The position numbers and the translations under genes are program-made. From NCBI GenBank assembly GCA_002746275.1, contig NVWR01000001.1:469871-482996 (forward strand): a stretch of 13,126 nucleotides of DNA. Direction: 5' to 3'. The DNA comes from Rhodobiaceae bacterium. Lineage in GTDB: Bacteria > Pseudomonadota > Alphaproteobacteria > Parvibaculales > Parvibaculaceae. Position 1 is the stretch's first letter. The number at the start of each line of letters is the position of its first letter. This document shows, one piece after another, positions 6,172 through 12,847 of this stretch. Below the pieces are notes generated by a model. The model was not told the origin of the DNA. It worked only from the letters and a program-made list of their open reading frames with translations, and did not search any database.

Positions 6172-6816
6172 TGCGTTTTCACCAGCTTTGCGTTGGCGGT
6201 CTTCATTGTCAGCAGCCCCATCACCGCTGCCGCTGATGGTTTAGAGGATCCCAGAGTTTCCCCTCATCTGGATGTCCGTGCCCGGGCAAACTACCGCGAC
6301 CCCCAGGCAGCCTATTGGGAAGGGTTCGAGCTCAAGAACGAAGGGGATTGCGAAGGTGCCATCGAACGTCTTCAGCCTATTGCCATGAACGGTCGTGGCT
6401 ATGAGTCTGCACAACATGCCTTGGGGCTCTGCCTCATGTCGATGGGCGGATTGCCATCTGAACGAGGGGCGGCTTTTGATATCGAAACAGTAGCTTCTTC
6501 ACAGAGCTTCGAAGATGGAAAAACCTGGGTCCTGCGCGCCGCCCAAGCAGGGCAGTTCCAAGCACAACGAACATTACTTTCACTGTATGCCGTTGGGCTC
6601 GGCCCCGACGAAAATCCTATTGAGGTGGGCAAGTGGCTGCGCCTCTATGACGTCAACCCGCTTCGCCTCACCCTCGGGGTGATCGAGCAGGGGGATGGGC
6701 TACAACAATATCTGATCAGCTCCATCACGCTCACAGAGCGCCTGGAAGGCAAGGAACTGGCCCGCAACTGGGTCCCCAGCTACTGGGCTCCTCCGGGCGT
6801 CAGTCATGCCAACTAG
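6145..6816 (+). CDS. Secreted Sel1/TPR-like repeat protein
   Basis: A 223-residue protein with a signal peptide (Lys2, hydrophobic stretch 11-27, cleavage probably after ITAAA at 30). The mature part is helical. Residues 53-100 (AAYWEGFELKNEGDCEGAIERL, then AQHALGLCLMSMGG) and 126-153 (GKTWVLRAAQAGQFQAQRTLLSLYAVGLG) have the Ala/Gly/Leu pattern of Sel1-like or TPR repeats, which usually act as protein-binding scaffolds. Cys69 and Cys96 could form a disulfide. I recognise no catalytic motif. The ATG at 6145 is preferred because it gives a clean signal peptide; a TTG at 6139 in the same frame is better spaced from GGGA at 6129-6132. The start lies in the loop of a strong hairpin. The 3' end overlaps the cytochrome b561 gene by 11 nt, which implies translational coupling and a shared job with cytochrome b561 and YceI, possibly in periplasmic redox or envelope maintenance (inferred). 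Confidence 0.72.
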   Translation: MKHVSPAFSCVFTSFALAVFIVSSPITAAADGLEDPRVSPHLDVRARANYRDPQAAYWEGFELKNEGDCEGAIERLQPIAMNGRGYESAQHALGLCLMSMGGLPSERGAAFDIETVASSQSFEDGKTWVLRAAQAGQFQAQRTLLSLYAVGLGPDENPIEVGKWLRLYDVNPLRLTLGVIEQGDGLQQYLISSITLTERLEGKELARNWVPSYWAPPGVSHAN

Positions 6817-7402
6817 CGTGGCTCGCAAAACATCATGGCGCAATAGCGAAACCCGGTATGGCCTGGCTGCCATCGGTTTCCACTGGACAGTCGCCTTGTT
6901 CTTTCTGGGAAACCTGGGGCTCGGCGCTTACATGTCAGGCTTGGAACTATCCGATCCCGACCTCTTCCCGCTCTACCAATTGCACAAGTCATTTGGTGTC
7001 TGCATTTTTCTCGTGGTCATGCTCCGTCTCACCTGGCGCCTCCTCGACACGAGCCCGGCAATGCCCCTCGACATGGCATTATGGGAACAGGTTGCCGCCA
7101 AGCTCACCCATGTTGGTCTCTACGGTATTCTCGTTGCCATGCCCCTCAGCGGCTGGATCATTGTCTCCGCCTCCCCTTTCAACATTCCCACGCGCATATT
7201 CGACCTCATCGCCCTTCCACACATCGAACTGATTGCCACCAATCCTGACAAAGATCTGTGGTTGGGGTTTGGGGAGTGGGCGCACTGGCTACTCGCCTGG
7301 TCCGCCGCCGCTGCGGTTTTCCTGCACGTGGCAGCAGCCCTCAGGCATCACTTTTTATTGAGAGATGACGTCTTGCGTCGCATGTTGCCAGGCGCACACT
7401 GA
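6806..7402 (+). CDS. Cytochrome b561, di-heme membrane electron carrier
   Basis: A 198-residue integral membrane protein with four predicted transmembrane helices (about 20-42, 58-80, 97-122, 155-182). It aligns with E. coli CybB, giving four likely heme ligands: His26 (FHWTV), His60 (LHKSFG), His160 (EWAHWLLAW) and His174 (LHVAAALRHH). The end, RDDVLRRMLP, matches the family's DNTLLRMMP. Members of this family transfer electrons from quinol, in some cases to superoxide or periplasmic partners. It starts inside the upstream Sel1-like gene (11-nt overlap, ATGCCAACTAG carries both the start and the previous stop), has no clear ribosome site of its own, and is followed after 30 bp by a yceI gene. 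Pairing of b561 and YceI genes is widespread (yceJ-yceI in E. coli), which supports a shared redox or quinone-related role. Confidence 0.9.
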   Translation: MPTSVARKTSWRNSETRYGLAAIGFHWTVALFFLGNLGLGAYMSGLELSDPDLFPLYQLHKSFGVCIFLVVMLRLTWRLLDTSPAMPLDMALWEQVAAKLTHVGLYGILVAMPLSGWIIVSASPFNIPTRIFDLIALPHIELIATNPDKDLWLGFGEWAHWLLAWSAAAAVFLHVAAALRHHFLLRDDVLRRMLPGAH

Positions 7403-7432
7403 CATCGGATCAATCGTCAACAGGATATCGGT

Positions 7433-7969
7433 ATGTTTTTCAGAGCCTTGATCGCGACCCTTATGATGTCTGGCAGTGCTTTTGCCCGCGAATGGACACT
7501 CACCCCCGACACCAGCACATTGTCCTTTTCAGGCACCCAGGCCGGGGCTCCCTTCGAGGGGCAGTTTGAAAGTTTCGCGGCAGATATTGTTTTTGATCCC
7601 GACGCGCTGGAGGCCGCAGAGATCACAGTCACAATTGACACCGCGAGCGCCCGTAGCGGCTCGTCTGAACGCGACGGCGCCCTTCCCGGTTCAGATTGGT
7701 TTGATGTCGCAGCACATCCCACCGCGTCCTTTGTCGCAGCCAACATACAGACAACAGAGGAAGGCTACGTCGCCAACGGCACCCTCACCCTCAAAGGAAC
7801 GACCCAGGATGTGGCTTTGCCGTTTAGCCTCAGCATTGAGGGGGACGCCGCCCACGTCATGGGCGCCCTCACCATCGACCGAAACGACTACGGTGTGGGG
7901 ACAGGTGCCTTGAGCCCCATGGTCGGAAGCGACGTCACCATCCATTTTGACATCAACGCCACGCGCTGA
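7433..7969 (+). CDS. yceI: Periplasmic YceI-family protein
   Basis: A 178-residue exported protein with a signal peptide (1-18, ending SAFA) and a mature domain of about 160 residues, the normal size for YceI. Family patterns are present: WTLTPDTSTLSFSG (21-34), DWFDVAAHPTASF (88-100), GTLTLKGTTQDVALPF (116-131) and DRNDYGVGTG (149-158). Family members form a lipocalin-like beta-barrel that binds polyisoprenoid or quinone-like lipids, so a role in carrying or sensing such lipids is likely. AGGA at 7422-7425, seven bases before the ATG, is a good ribosome site. It follows cytochrome b561 by 30 bp and is the last gene of the probable operon. Only 5 bp separate its stop from that of the convergent GFA gene, so there is no room for an intergenic terminator. 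Confidence 0.93.
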   Translation: MFFRALIATLMMSGSAFAREWTLTPDTSTLSFSGTQAGAPFEGQFESFAADIVFDPDALEAAEITVTIDTASARSGSSERDGALPGSDWFDVAAHPTASFVAANIQTTEEGYVANGTLTLKGTTQDVALPFSLSIEGDAAHVMGALTIDRNDYGVGTGALSPMVGSDVTIHFDINATR

Positions 7970-7974
7970 GAGCC

Positions 7975-8382
7975 TTAGCCCGGCAGTCCTTCAAAGGTCG
8001 CAACACCTTCGGGGATCATGTGGAAGGCCTGCTTGTCGCACGTATAGATCGCCACCTGGGGGCCTTCAAAGAGTGTGGGATCATCCATCGTACCCACTTT
8101 GATCAAAACCACACCTGGCGCGGCCGGTGACCGCGTCGAAAGACTTGTGCCGCAGGTCCCGCAGAATTCGCGCGTGACCGCAGGGTCAATGTCTGTGCGT
8201 TTGAATTCCTTTGGCTCACCCTTGGTGTAGCTGAAAGCAGCTTCGAGCATACCCATGGTGAAGTTAGGACCGCCCCCGGCGATATACTGGCATTCGCGAC
8301 AATGGCACTGAGCCTTGAACAGGGCGTCGCCCTCAACTGAGTAACGCACCTCACCGCAATAACATCCACCTTCGACCTTCAT
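7975..8382 (-). CDS. GFA-family zinc-binding protein
   Basis: A 135-residue protein of the glutathione-dependent formaldehyde-activating (GFA/CENP-V) family. The zinc-binding cysteines are all present: Cys7 and Cys9 (GGCYCGEVRY), Cys26, Cys28 and Cys31 (CHCREC), and Cys74 and Cys77 (FCGTCGT). The founding member, Gfa of Paracoccus, was proposed to speed formation of S-hydroxymethylglutathione, but most homologues, including short ones like this, have no proven function; no formaldehyde dehydrogenase gene is nearby. The start at 8382 is preceded by GGAGGAT (complement of 8391-8397), ten bases away. That ribosome site lies in the arm of a hairpin within the palindromic intergenic element. It is convergent with yceI. 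Confidence 0.85.
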   Translation of the reverse strand: MKVEGGCYCGEVRYSVEGDALFKAQCHCRECQYIAGGGPNFTMGMLEAAFSYTKGEPKEFKRTDIDPAVTREFCGTCGTSLSTRSPAAPGVVLIKVGTMDDPTLFEGPQVAIYTCDKQAFHMIPEGVATFEGLPG

Positions 8383-8387
8383 GGCTT

Positions 8388-8504
8388 CTCATCCTCCAAA
8401 TGAATTTGTGGATGCATGTTGGCAGATCAAAGGGACCATGCCAATTGCGGAGCCGCAATTCGACACGCAGCCGAGGCATCCAAACATTCATTTGGGAGGG
8501 GGAG
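8388..8504. repeat. Palindromic intergenic element between GFA gene and tRNA-Glu
   Basis: This 117-bp stretch is almost all inverted repeat. The outer arms 8388-8414 and 8477-8504 are inverted copies (23 of 28 aligned columns identical, one gap), and each arm can fold on itself (for example CCAAA 8480-8484 with TTTGG 8491-8495). Inside lie TTGGCA (8419-8424) against TGCCAA (8439-8444), and a perfect palindrome AATTGCGG-AG-CCGCAATT (8443-8460). The left arm carries the ribosome site of the GFA gene. It may be a REP/MITE-like repeat unit, the 3' processing and termination region of the tRNA transcript, or a structured leader of the GFA mRNA. No T-tract marks a canonical terminator. No transposase or second copy is seen in the window. 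Confidence 0.5.
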
Positions 8505-8508
8505 ATAC

Positions 8509-8583
8509 TGGTACGCCCTAGGGGAGTCGAACCCCTCTTTCCAGGTTGAAAACCTGGCGTCCTAACCGATAGACGAAGGGCGC
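8509..8583 (-). tRNA. tRNA-Glu (anticodon UUC)
   Basis: The minus strand folds into a complete cloverleaf, 75 nt including an encoded CCA (8509-8511). The acceptor stem is GCGCCCT/AGGGCGT; the D arm is closed by GTC/GAC; the anticodon stem CCAGG/CCTGG has loop TTTTCAA with anticodon TTC (complement of 8548-8550); the T stem AGGGG/CCCCT has loop TTCGACT. The discriminator is A73. The first acceptor pair is G1-U72, a wobble rather than a Watson-Crick pair. It lies downstream of recJ on the same strand and has its own promoter candidate. Confidence 0.96.
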
Positions 8584-8594
8584 ACAGTGCGGCT

Positions 8595-8623
8595 TTAATA
8601 ATGGCTCAATTGGGGGAATGCAA
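8595..8623 (-). promoter_or_regulatory. Promoter candidate for tRNA-Glu
   Basis: On the minus strand, TTGCAT (complement of 8618-8623) and TATTAA (complement of 8595-8600) are 17 bp apart. The -10 ends 11 bases before the tRNA 5' end, so the primary transcript would carry a leader of only a few bases. The position is right for a tRNA promoter; the -35 matches the consensus at only three of six positions. Confidence 0.4.
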
Positions 8624-8632
8624 GAGCATAAA

Positions 8633-8658
8633 CCCCTGTTTTTCCAGATATTACGGGG
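8633..8658 (-). terminator. Possible weak terminator after recJ
   Basis: On the minus strand, CCCC (complement of 8655-8658) and CTG (complement of 8645-8647), separated by a 7-nt bulge, can pair with CAGGGG (complement of 8633-8638), followed by TTT. The bulge makes this a poor terminator, and readthrough from recJ into the tRNA is possible. Nothing else is seen in this 85-bp gap apart from the tRNA promoter candidate. Confidence 0.2.
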
Positions 8659-8668
8659 ATTCTTGCAA

Positions 8669-10468
8669 CTAAAGCTGAACCGCGTCATCTATCTGCAGCT
8701 GCACGTCCCGTCGGCCCTGCCAATCGTCCGCCCGCAGGCGCCCGGCAATATGAAAGAGAGCCCCTCTTCCGTTCAAAAGAGCCTCTCCCAGAGGCGAATC
8801 TGCCGCCCGAAAAGCAATGCTTTTCAGCCGTCCGCCTTCATCTCCGGCAAGAATACAGCGCACGTGATTCTGCCCCACCCGGTCAGCACGCACCACCCGG
8901 GCACGCGGGACGGCAAAACGAGGCTCAGGATTTCCGGCTCCATAGGGCCCCGCCTGCTCCAACAGCTCAAACATCTCCCGAGAGGCCGCCTGGGTCGTCA
9001 GCGCCCCATCCAGCTTTAAAAGGCGCGTCTCACCCGCCGACAGCACATCATTTGCAATCCGAGCACTCAGGAACTCATGGAACGCTTCCAGCTTGTTCTC
9101 CGCCAGTGTCAGTCCGGCCGCCATTGCATGCCCCCCGCCATTGGTCAAAAGTCCTGCTTCCAGCGCGGCGGTTATCGCACGCCCAAGATCCACGCCGGGG
9201 ATCGACCGGCCAGACCCCTTTCCCACGCCCTTCCCGTCAAAGGCGATCACAAATGTCGGGCGCTCGTATTTGTCTTTAAGGCGGCTGGCAACAATACCAA
9301 TCACCCCCGGATGCCATCCCTTCGCTGAAGCGATAATCAGCGGAGGGGGCTGATTTGCCCCGGAGCGCGCAAGCGAAACCTCCACCTGCTCAAGAGCCTG
9401 CTCCAACACCACCGCCTCAATCGCCTGGCGTTCCCGATTGTAGGTATCCAGAGCAGCGGCAATCTCGTCCGCCTCAGATGCATCATGGGTGGTAAGAAGC
9501 CGCGCGCCCAGATCAGCGCGACCAACACGCCCCCCGGCATTCACCCGTGGTCCCAGCAGAAAGCCCGCATGATAAGTACCGGGCGTACCCTCCAGTTTTG
9601 AAACATCTCCGAGCGCCGCAAGCCCAATGTTTTTGCGAGCACCCAGAACTTTCAACCCTTGTGTGACAAGCGCACGGTTAAGCCCGGTCAACGGCACGAC
9701 ATCACACACCGTCCCGAGAGCCGTCAGGTCGAGCAGATCGAGGAGCTTTGGTTCAGCCCGATCCCCCTCAAACCAGCCCCGCGCGCGCAGTGTCCGGTTG
9801 AGTGCCACGAGCAAAAGAAAAACCACGCCTACTGCTGCCAATTGGCCAAGGCCGCTGGTATCGTCCAGCCGGTTGGGATTAACGACGGCAAAGGCAGGCG
9901 GCAACAGAACTTCTGCCTGATGGTGGTCCACAACCACCACATCCAGGCCACGCTCCTTGGCAATTCCCAAAGGCTTGTGCGCCATGGTGCCACAATCAAC
10001 GGTGATGATGAGCGAGACACCTAACTCTTTCAGCTTCAGGAAGGCGGGCGCATTCGGGCCATACCCTTCCTTTATCCGGTCGGGAATATAGATGCGCAAC
10101 GGGACCCCCGCCATTTCGAAATAGCGTTTCAGAAGTGCCGATGAGGTTGCCCCATCCACATCATAGTCCCCAAACACTGCAACGTGCTCATTGGACGTGA
10201 TCGCGTCTGCGATACGCTCGGACGCCTTGTCCATATCTATGAGGGACGAGGGGTCTGGAAGAAATGTTTTTAACGTCGGATTAAGATGCGCTTCGCACGT
10301 TTCCGTTGTCACCCCACGCGCTGCCAGTACGCGCGCAAGCAGTTCTGGAATATCCGTCTGCTGAGCAAGTTGAAGTGCAAGACGGTCGTCAGACAGCCGG
10401 GGCATCCAGCGACGCCCGGTTAGGGACCGCCCAACGCCAAGAAACCCACTGTCTGGCTCGTAGTCCAC
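8669..10468 (-). CDS. recJ: Single-stranded-DNA-specific exonuclease RecJ
   Basis: A 599-residue 5'-to-3' single-strand DNA exonuclease of the DHH phosphoesterase superfamily, acting in RecF-type recombination and mismatch repair. Catalytic metal-binding motifs are visible: GDYDVDG at 100-106 (Asp101, Asp103, Asp105), TVDCG at 156-160 (Asp158) and DHH at 181-183. The DHHA1 domain has KGSGRSIPG (417-425) and GGGHAMAAG (444-452), and the C-terminal OB-fold region contains GPYGAGNPEPRF (507-518). The N-terminal FLGVGRSLTGRRW is usual for alphaproteobacterial RecJ, and length is normal. Translation begins at a GTG (10468), four bases after TAAGGAGG (complement of 10473-10480). An ATG at 10470 overlaps it in another frame (ATGTG) and would not give RecJ. 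It follows glpX by 31 bp and is the last protein gene of the minus-strand cluster. Confidence 0.96.
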   Translation of the reverse strand: MDYEPDSGFLGVGRSLTGRRWMPRLSDDRLALQLAQQTDIPELLARVLAARGVTTETCEAHLNPTLKTFLPDPSSLIDMDKASERIADAITSNEHVAVFGDYDVDGATSSALLKRYFEMAGVPLRIYIPDRIKEGYGPNAPAFLKLKELGVSLIITVDCGTMAHKPLGIAKERGLDVVVVDHHQAEVLLPPAFAVVNPNRLDDTSGLGQLAAVGVVFLLLVALNRTLRARGWFEGDRAEPKLLDLLDLTALGTVCDVVPLTGLNRALVTQGLKVLGARKNIGLAALGDVSKLEGTPGTYHAGFLLGPRVNAGGRVGRADLGARLLTTHDASEADEIAAALDTYNRERQAIEAVVLEQALEQVEVSLARSGANQPPPLIIASAKGWHPGVIGIVASRLKDKYERPTFVIAFDGKGVGKGSGRSIPGVDLGRAITAALEAGLLTNGGGHAMAAGLTLAENKLEAFHEFLSARIANDVLSAGETRLLKLDGALTTQAASREMFELLEQAGPYGAGNPEPRFAVPRARVVRADRVGQNHVRCILAGDEGGRLKSIAFRAADSPLGEALLNGRGALFHIAGRLRADDWQGRRDVQLQIDDAVQL

Positions 10469-10499
10469 ATCGCCTCCTTAGAGAGACAAGCTCCCACTA

Positions 10500-11492
10500 T
10501 CAATCGTTTGCGAACTTTGAATCAGCGCGGTGAAAGGCTTTGATGTGCCGAACTGTCCCAGTCAGTGATCGCATAACAACCGTGTGGGTGGAGACACCTT
10601 CTGCGGTCACTTTGATGCCGTCCAGCATCGATCCATCAGTGACACCAGTTGCTGCAAAGATAACGTCGCCGCTTGCCATTTCCATCATCGAAAACTTGGC
10701 ATTGAAATCCTTGACGCCCATGCGTGCGGCACGCTTTTTCTGGTCGTCATTATCAGTTATCAGGCGACCTTGCATCTGTCCACCAATGCAGCGCAGCGCA
10801 GCAGCGGCAAGCACACCTTCCGGTGCGCCCCCAACGCCAATGTACATATCGATGCCGGTTGAGCTATCGGTCGTGGCGATGATACCTGCAATGTCGCCGT
10901 CAGAGATGAGCGCCACGCGCGCGCCCACTTCGCGAATTTCTGCAATCAGTTTGGCGTGACGTGGACGATCAAGCACACAGACGCAAATCTCACCAACGTC
11001 CACACCCTTAGCCTGCGCCAGAGCCTTGATGTTATCGCTAGCCGATGAATCGAGATCGACGATCCCATCAGGGAAACCCCCACCAATGGCAATTTTGTCC
11101 ATATAGACATCAGGTGCGTTGAGAAGCGTGCCGCCCTCCGCCATGGCGACTACGGCCAGAGCGTTCTGCATGTTCTTTGCGGTAAGCGTGGTGCCTTCCA
11201 GGGGGTCGAGGGCAATATCAACTTTTGGACCGTTTTTAGTGCCGACCTCTTCCCCAATATAAAGCATCGGAGCCTCGTCTCGTTCGCCTTCGCCAATCAC
11301 GATGACGCCATCGATATCCAGTGCGTTCAGCTCCTGTCGCATGGCGTCCACGGCTGCCTGGTCTGCAGCCTTCTCATCGCCCCGGCCTGAAAGCCTGGAA
11401 GCAGCGACAGCAGCACGTTCAGTGACCCGGACAAGCTCCAACGCCAGGGTGCGGCTTAAACCTGTCGTTTTAGTGGATTTCTTCGTTGTCAT
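10500..11492 (-). CDS. glpX: Class II fructose-1,6-bisphosphatase GlpX
   Basis: A 330-residue cytoplasmic enzyme that hydrolyses fructose-1,6-bisphosphate to fructose-6-phosphate in gluconeogenesis; in some bacteria GlpX also acts on sedoheptulose-1,7-bisphosphate. It aligns with E. coli GlpX along its length: GRGDEKAAD (36-44), VIGEGERDEAPMLYIGEEVG (65-84), DPLEGT (96-101), NAPDVYMDK (125-133) and GGAPEG (221-226). The metal and catalytic residues correspond to Asp44, Glu68, Asp96, Glu99 and Glu225. The start at 11492 has only GGGGA as a weak ribosome site; a small perfect repeat, GGGG-A-CCCC, lies just before the start codon. It sits 50 bp after hom and 31 bp before recJ, in the same direction, so co-transcription is likely. 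Confidence 0.96.
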   Translation of the reverse strand: MTTKKSTKTTGLSRTLALELVRVTERAAVAASRLSGRGDEKAADQAAVDAMRQELNALDIDGVIVIGEGERDEAPMLYIGEEVGTKNGPKVDIALDPLEGTTLTAKNMQNALAVVAMAEGGTLLNAPDVYMDKIAIGGGFPDGIVDLDSSASDNIKALAQAKGVDVGEICVCVLDRPRHAKLIAEIREVGARVALISDGDIAGIIATTDSSTGIDMYIGVGGAPEGVLAAAALRCIGGQMQGRLITDNDDQKKRAARMGVKDFNAKFSMMEMASGDVIFAATGVTDGSMLDGIKVTAEGVSTHTVVMRSLTGTVRHIKAFHRADSKFAND

Positions 11493-11542
11493 CGGGGTCC
11501 CCGTCTATCTCAAACGTTTCATTGATCTTTGTTGGGCGAGTT

Positions 11543-12844
11543 TTAGCGATCTTCTATGCGGATCACAACCGGTGCGCTCACCACATCCGCATGTTCCTCA
11601 AGCAGGGAGAGAGCTTTTTGCATGGTCGCTTCCCGCGTCTCATGAGTGAGGAGCACAACAGGCAGCCATTCTCCCCCCTGTCCTCGATCTGGATGCTGAA
11701 CGATCTGTTCGATAGACACGCCCGCATCTGCGAGGGCTTTGGTAATTTCGGCCATGCTCCCCGCCCGGTCGGCAGCTTTCACGTGTAGATAGTAGGAGCC
11801 AGAATGGTCCGCCATGTCGGCAGAACGTGGAGCGCTCAGGGCGGAATGCGGCAACCCAAACGGAGGAAATACAATCCCTCGGGCAATATCCACCAGATCG
11901 GCGATTACAGCCGAGGCTGTGGGGCCTTCACCGGCACCAGGGCCTTCCAGCACCACATTACCCACCGAGCTACCTTCCACCGAAACAGCATTCGTCACAC
12001 CAGAGACAGCTGCAAGAGGTGACGTCAGGGGCACAAGAGCAGGGTGAACCCGCTGCTCAACCAGCCCTTTGTCGTTCAGTGTGGTAATGCCGAGTAATTT
12101 GACCCGGTAGCCAAATTCAGCTGCAAAATGGATGTCATCAATGCCAATCGCTTCAATGCCCTCAACATAGACAGAGCCAAAATCCACCCGTGTGCCAAAC
12201 GCAATACTGGCAAGGATCGCAAGCTTGTGGGCCGCATCTATGCCACCAACATCAAAACTCGGGTCTGCTTCCGCATATCCCAGTTTCTGTGCGTCTCCCA
12301 GGACATCAGAAAAGTCGGCACCCGTGGCCTCCATTTCCGTCAAAATATAGTTGCAAGTGCCGTTGAGGATGCCCGCGACAGAATGAATGCTGTTCGCCAC
12401 CAGCCCTTCACGCATCGCCTTGATGATGGGAATGCCACCAGCGACCGCCGCCTCATAGTTCAAAGCCGCCCCACTCTGCTCGGCAATGGCCGCCAGGTTC
12501 GCTCCGTGATGGGCAACAAGCGCCTTATTGGCAGTAACAACGTGCCGGCCAGCGGCCAGGGCAGCCTCAACCGCGACCTTCGCCGGACCATCAGCCCCGC
12601 CCATTAGCTCTACAAAGACATCAATATCGGCTTGCCCGGCCATCGCAATCGGGTCGTCGAACCAGACCGCAGCAGATTGATCAAAACCACGGTCTTTCGA
12701 GCGATCACGGGCACTAACAGCCGAAATTACAATCGGTCGTCCCGCCAGAGAGGCCAAACGGTCACCCTGCTGCTCCAATATCTTGCCGACGCCACCGCCG
12801 ACCGTGCCCAACCCCGCAAGGCCAATACGCAGTGGTTTTGTCAT
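11543..12844 (-). CDS. hom: Homoserine dehydrogenase with ACT domain
   Basis: A 433-residue monofunctional enzyme that reduces aspartate semialdehyde to homoserine with NAD(P)H, the branch point to threonine and methionine. The Rossmann loop GLAGLGTVGGGV is at 8-19; VELMGG at 78-83 and TANKALV at 104-110 (catalytic Lys107) follow. The signature region GILNGTCNYILTEME is at 158-172, and EADPSFDVGGIDAAHK (192-207) holds Glu192, Asp198, Asp203 and Lys207, which correspond to active-site residues of the yeast enzyme. Residues about 349-433 form a C-terminal ACT domain, the usual site of threonine feedback inhibition. I choose the ATG at 12844; a TTG directly before it (12847) would add one residue. 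Neither has a clear ribosome site. The upstream aminotransferase stop is three bases away, so translation is probably coupled. Confidence 0.96.
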   Translation of the reverse strand: MTKPLRIGLAGLGTVGGGVGKILEQQGDRLASLAGRPIVISAVSARDRSKDRGFDQSAAVWFDDPIAMAGQADIDVFVELMGGADGPAKVAVEAALAAGRHVVTANKALVAHHGANLAAIAEQSGAALNYEAAVAGGIPIIKAMREGLVANSIHSVAGILNGTCNYILTEMEATGADFSDVLGDAQKLGYAEADPSFDVGGIDAAHKLAILASIAFGTRVDFGSVYVEGIEAIGIDDIHFAAEFGYRVKLLGITTLNDKGLVEQRVHPALVPLTSPLAAVSGVTNAVSVEGSSVGNVVLEGPGAGEGPTASAVIADLVDIARGIVFPPFGLPHSALSAPRSADMADHSGSYYLHVKAADRAGSMAEITKALADAGVSIEQIVQHPDRGQGGEWLPVVLLTHETREATMQKALSLLEEHADVVSAPVVIRIEDR

Positions 12845-12847
12845 CAA

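Noticed and set aside
8509..8583. tRNA-Glu as an attachment site of an integrated element
   Set aside because: No duplicate of the tRNA 3' end is seen in the window, and there is no integrase or phage gene. The neighbouring genes look like core genes.
12128..12607. 159-codon open frame on the plus strand inside hom
   Set aside because: It is antisense to a strongly conserved gene, has no recognisable protein features, and is best explained by codon bias of hom.
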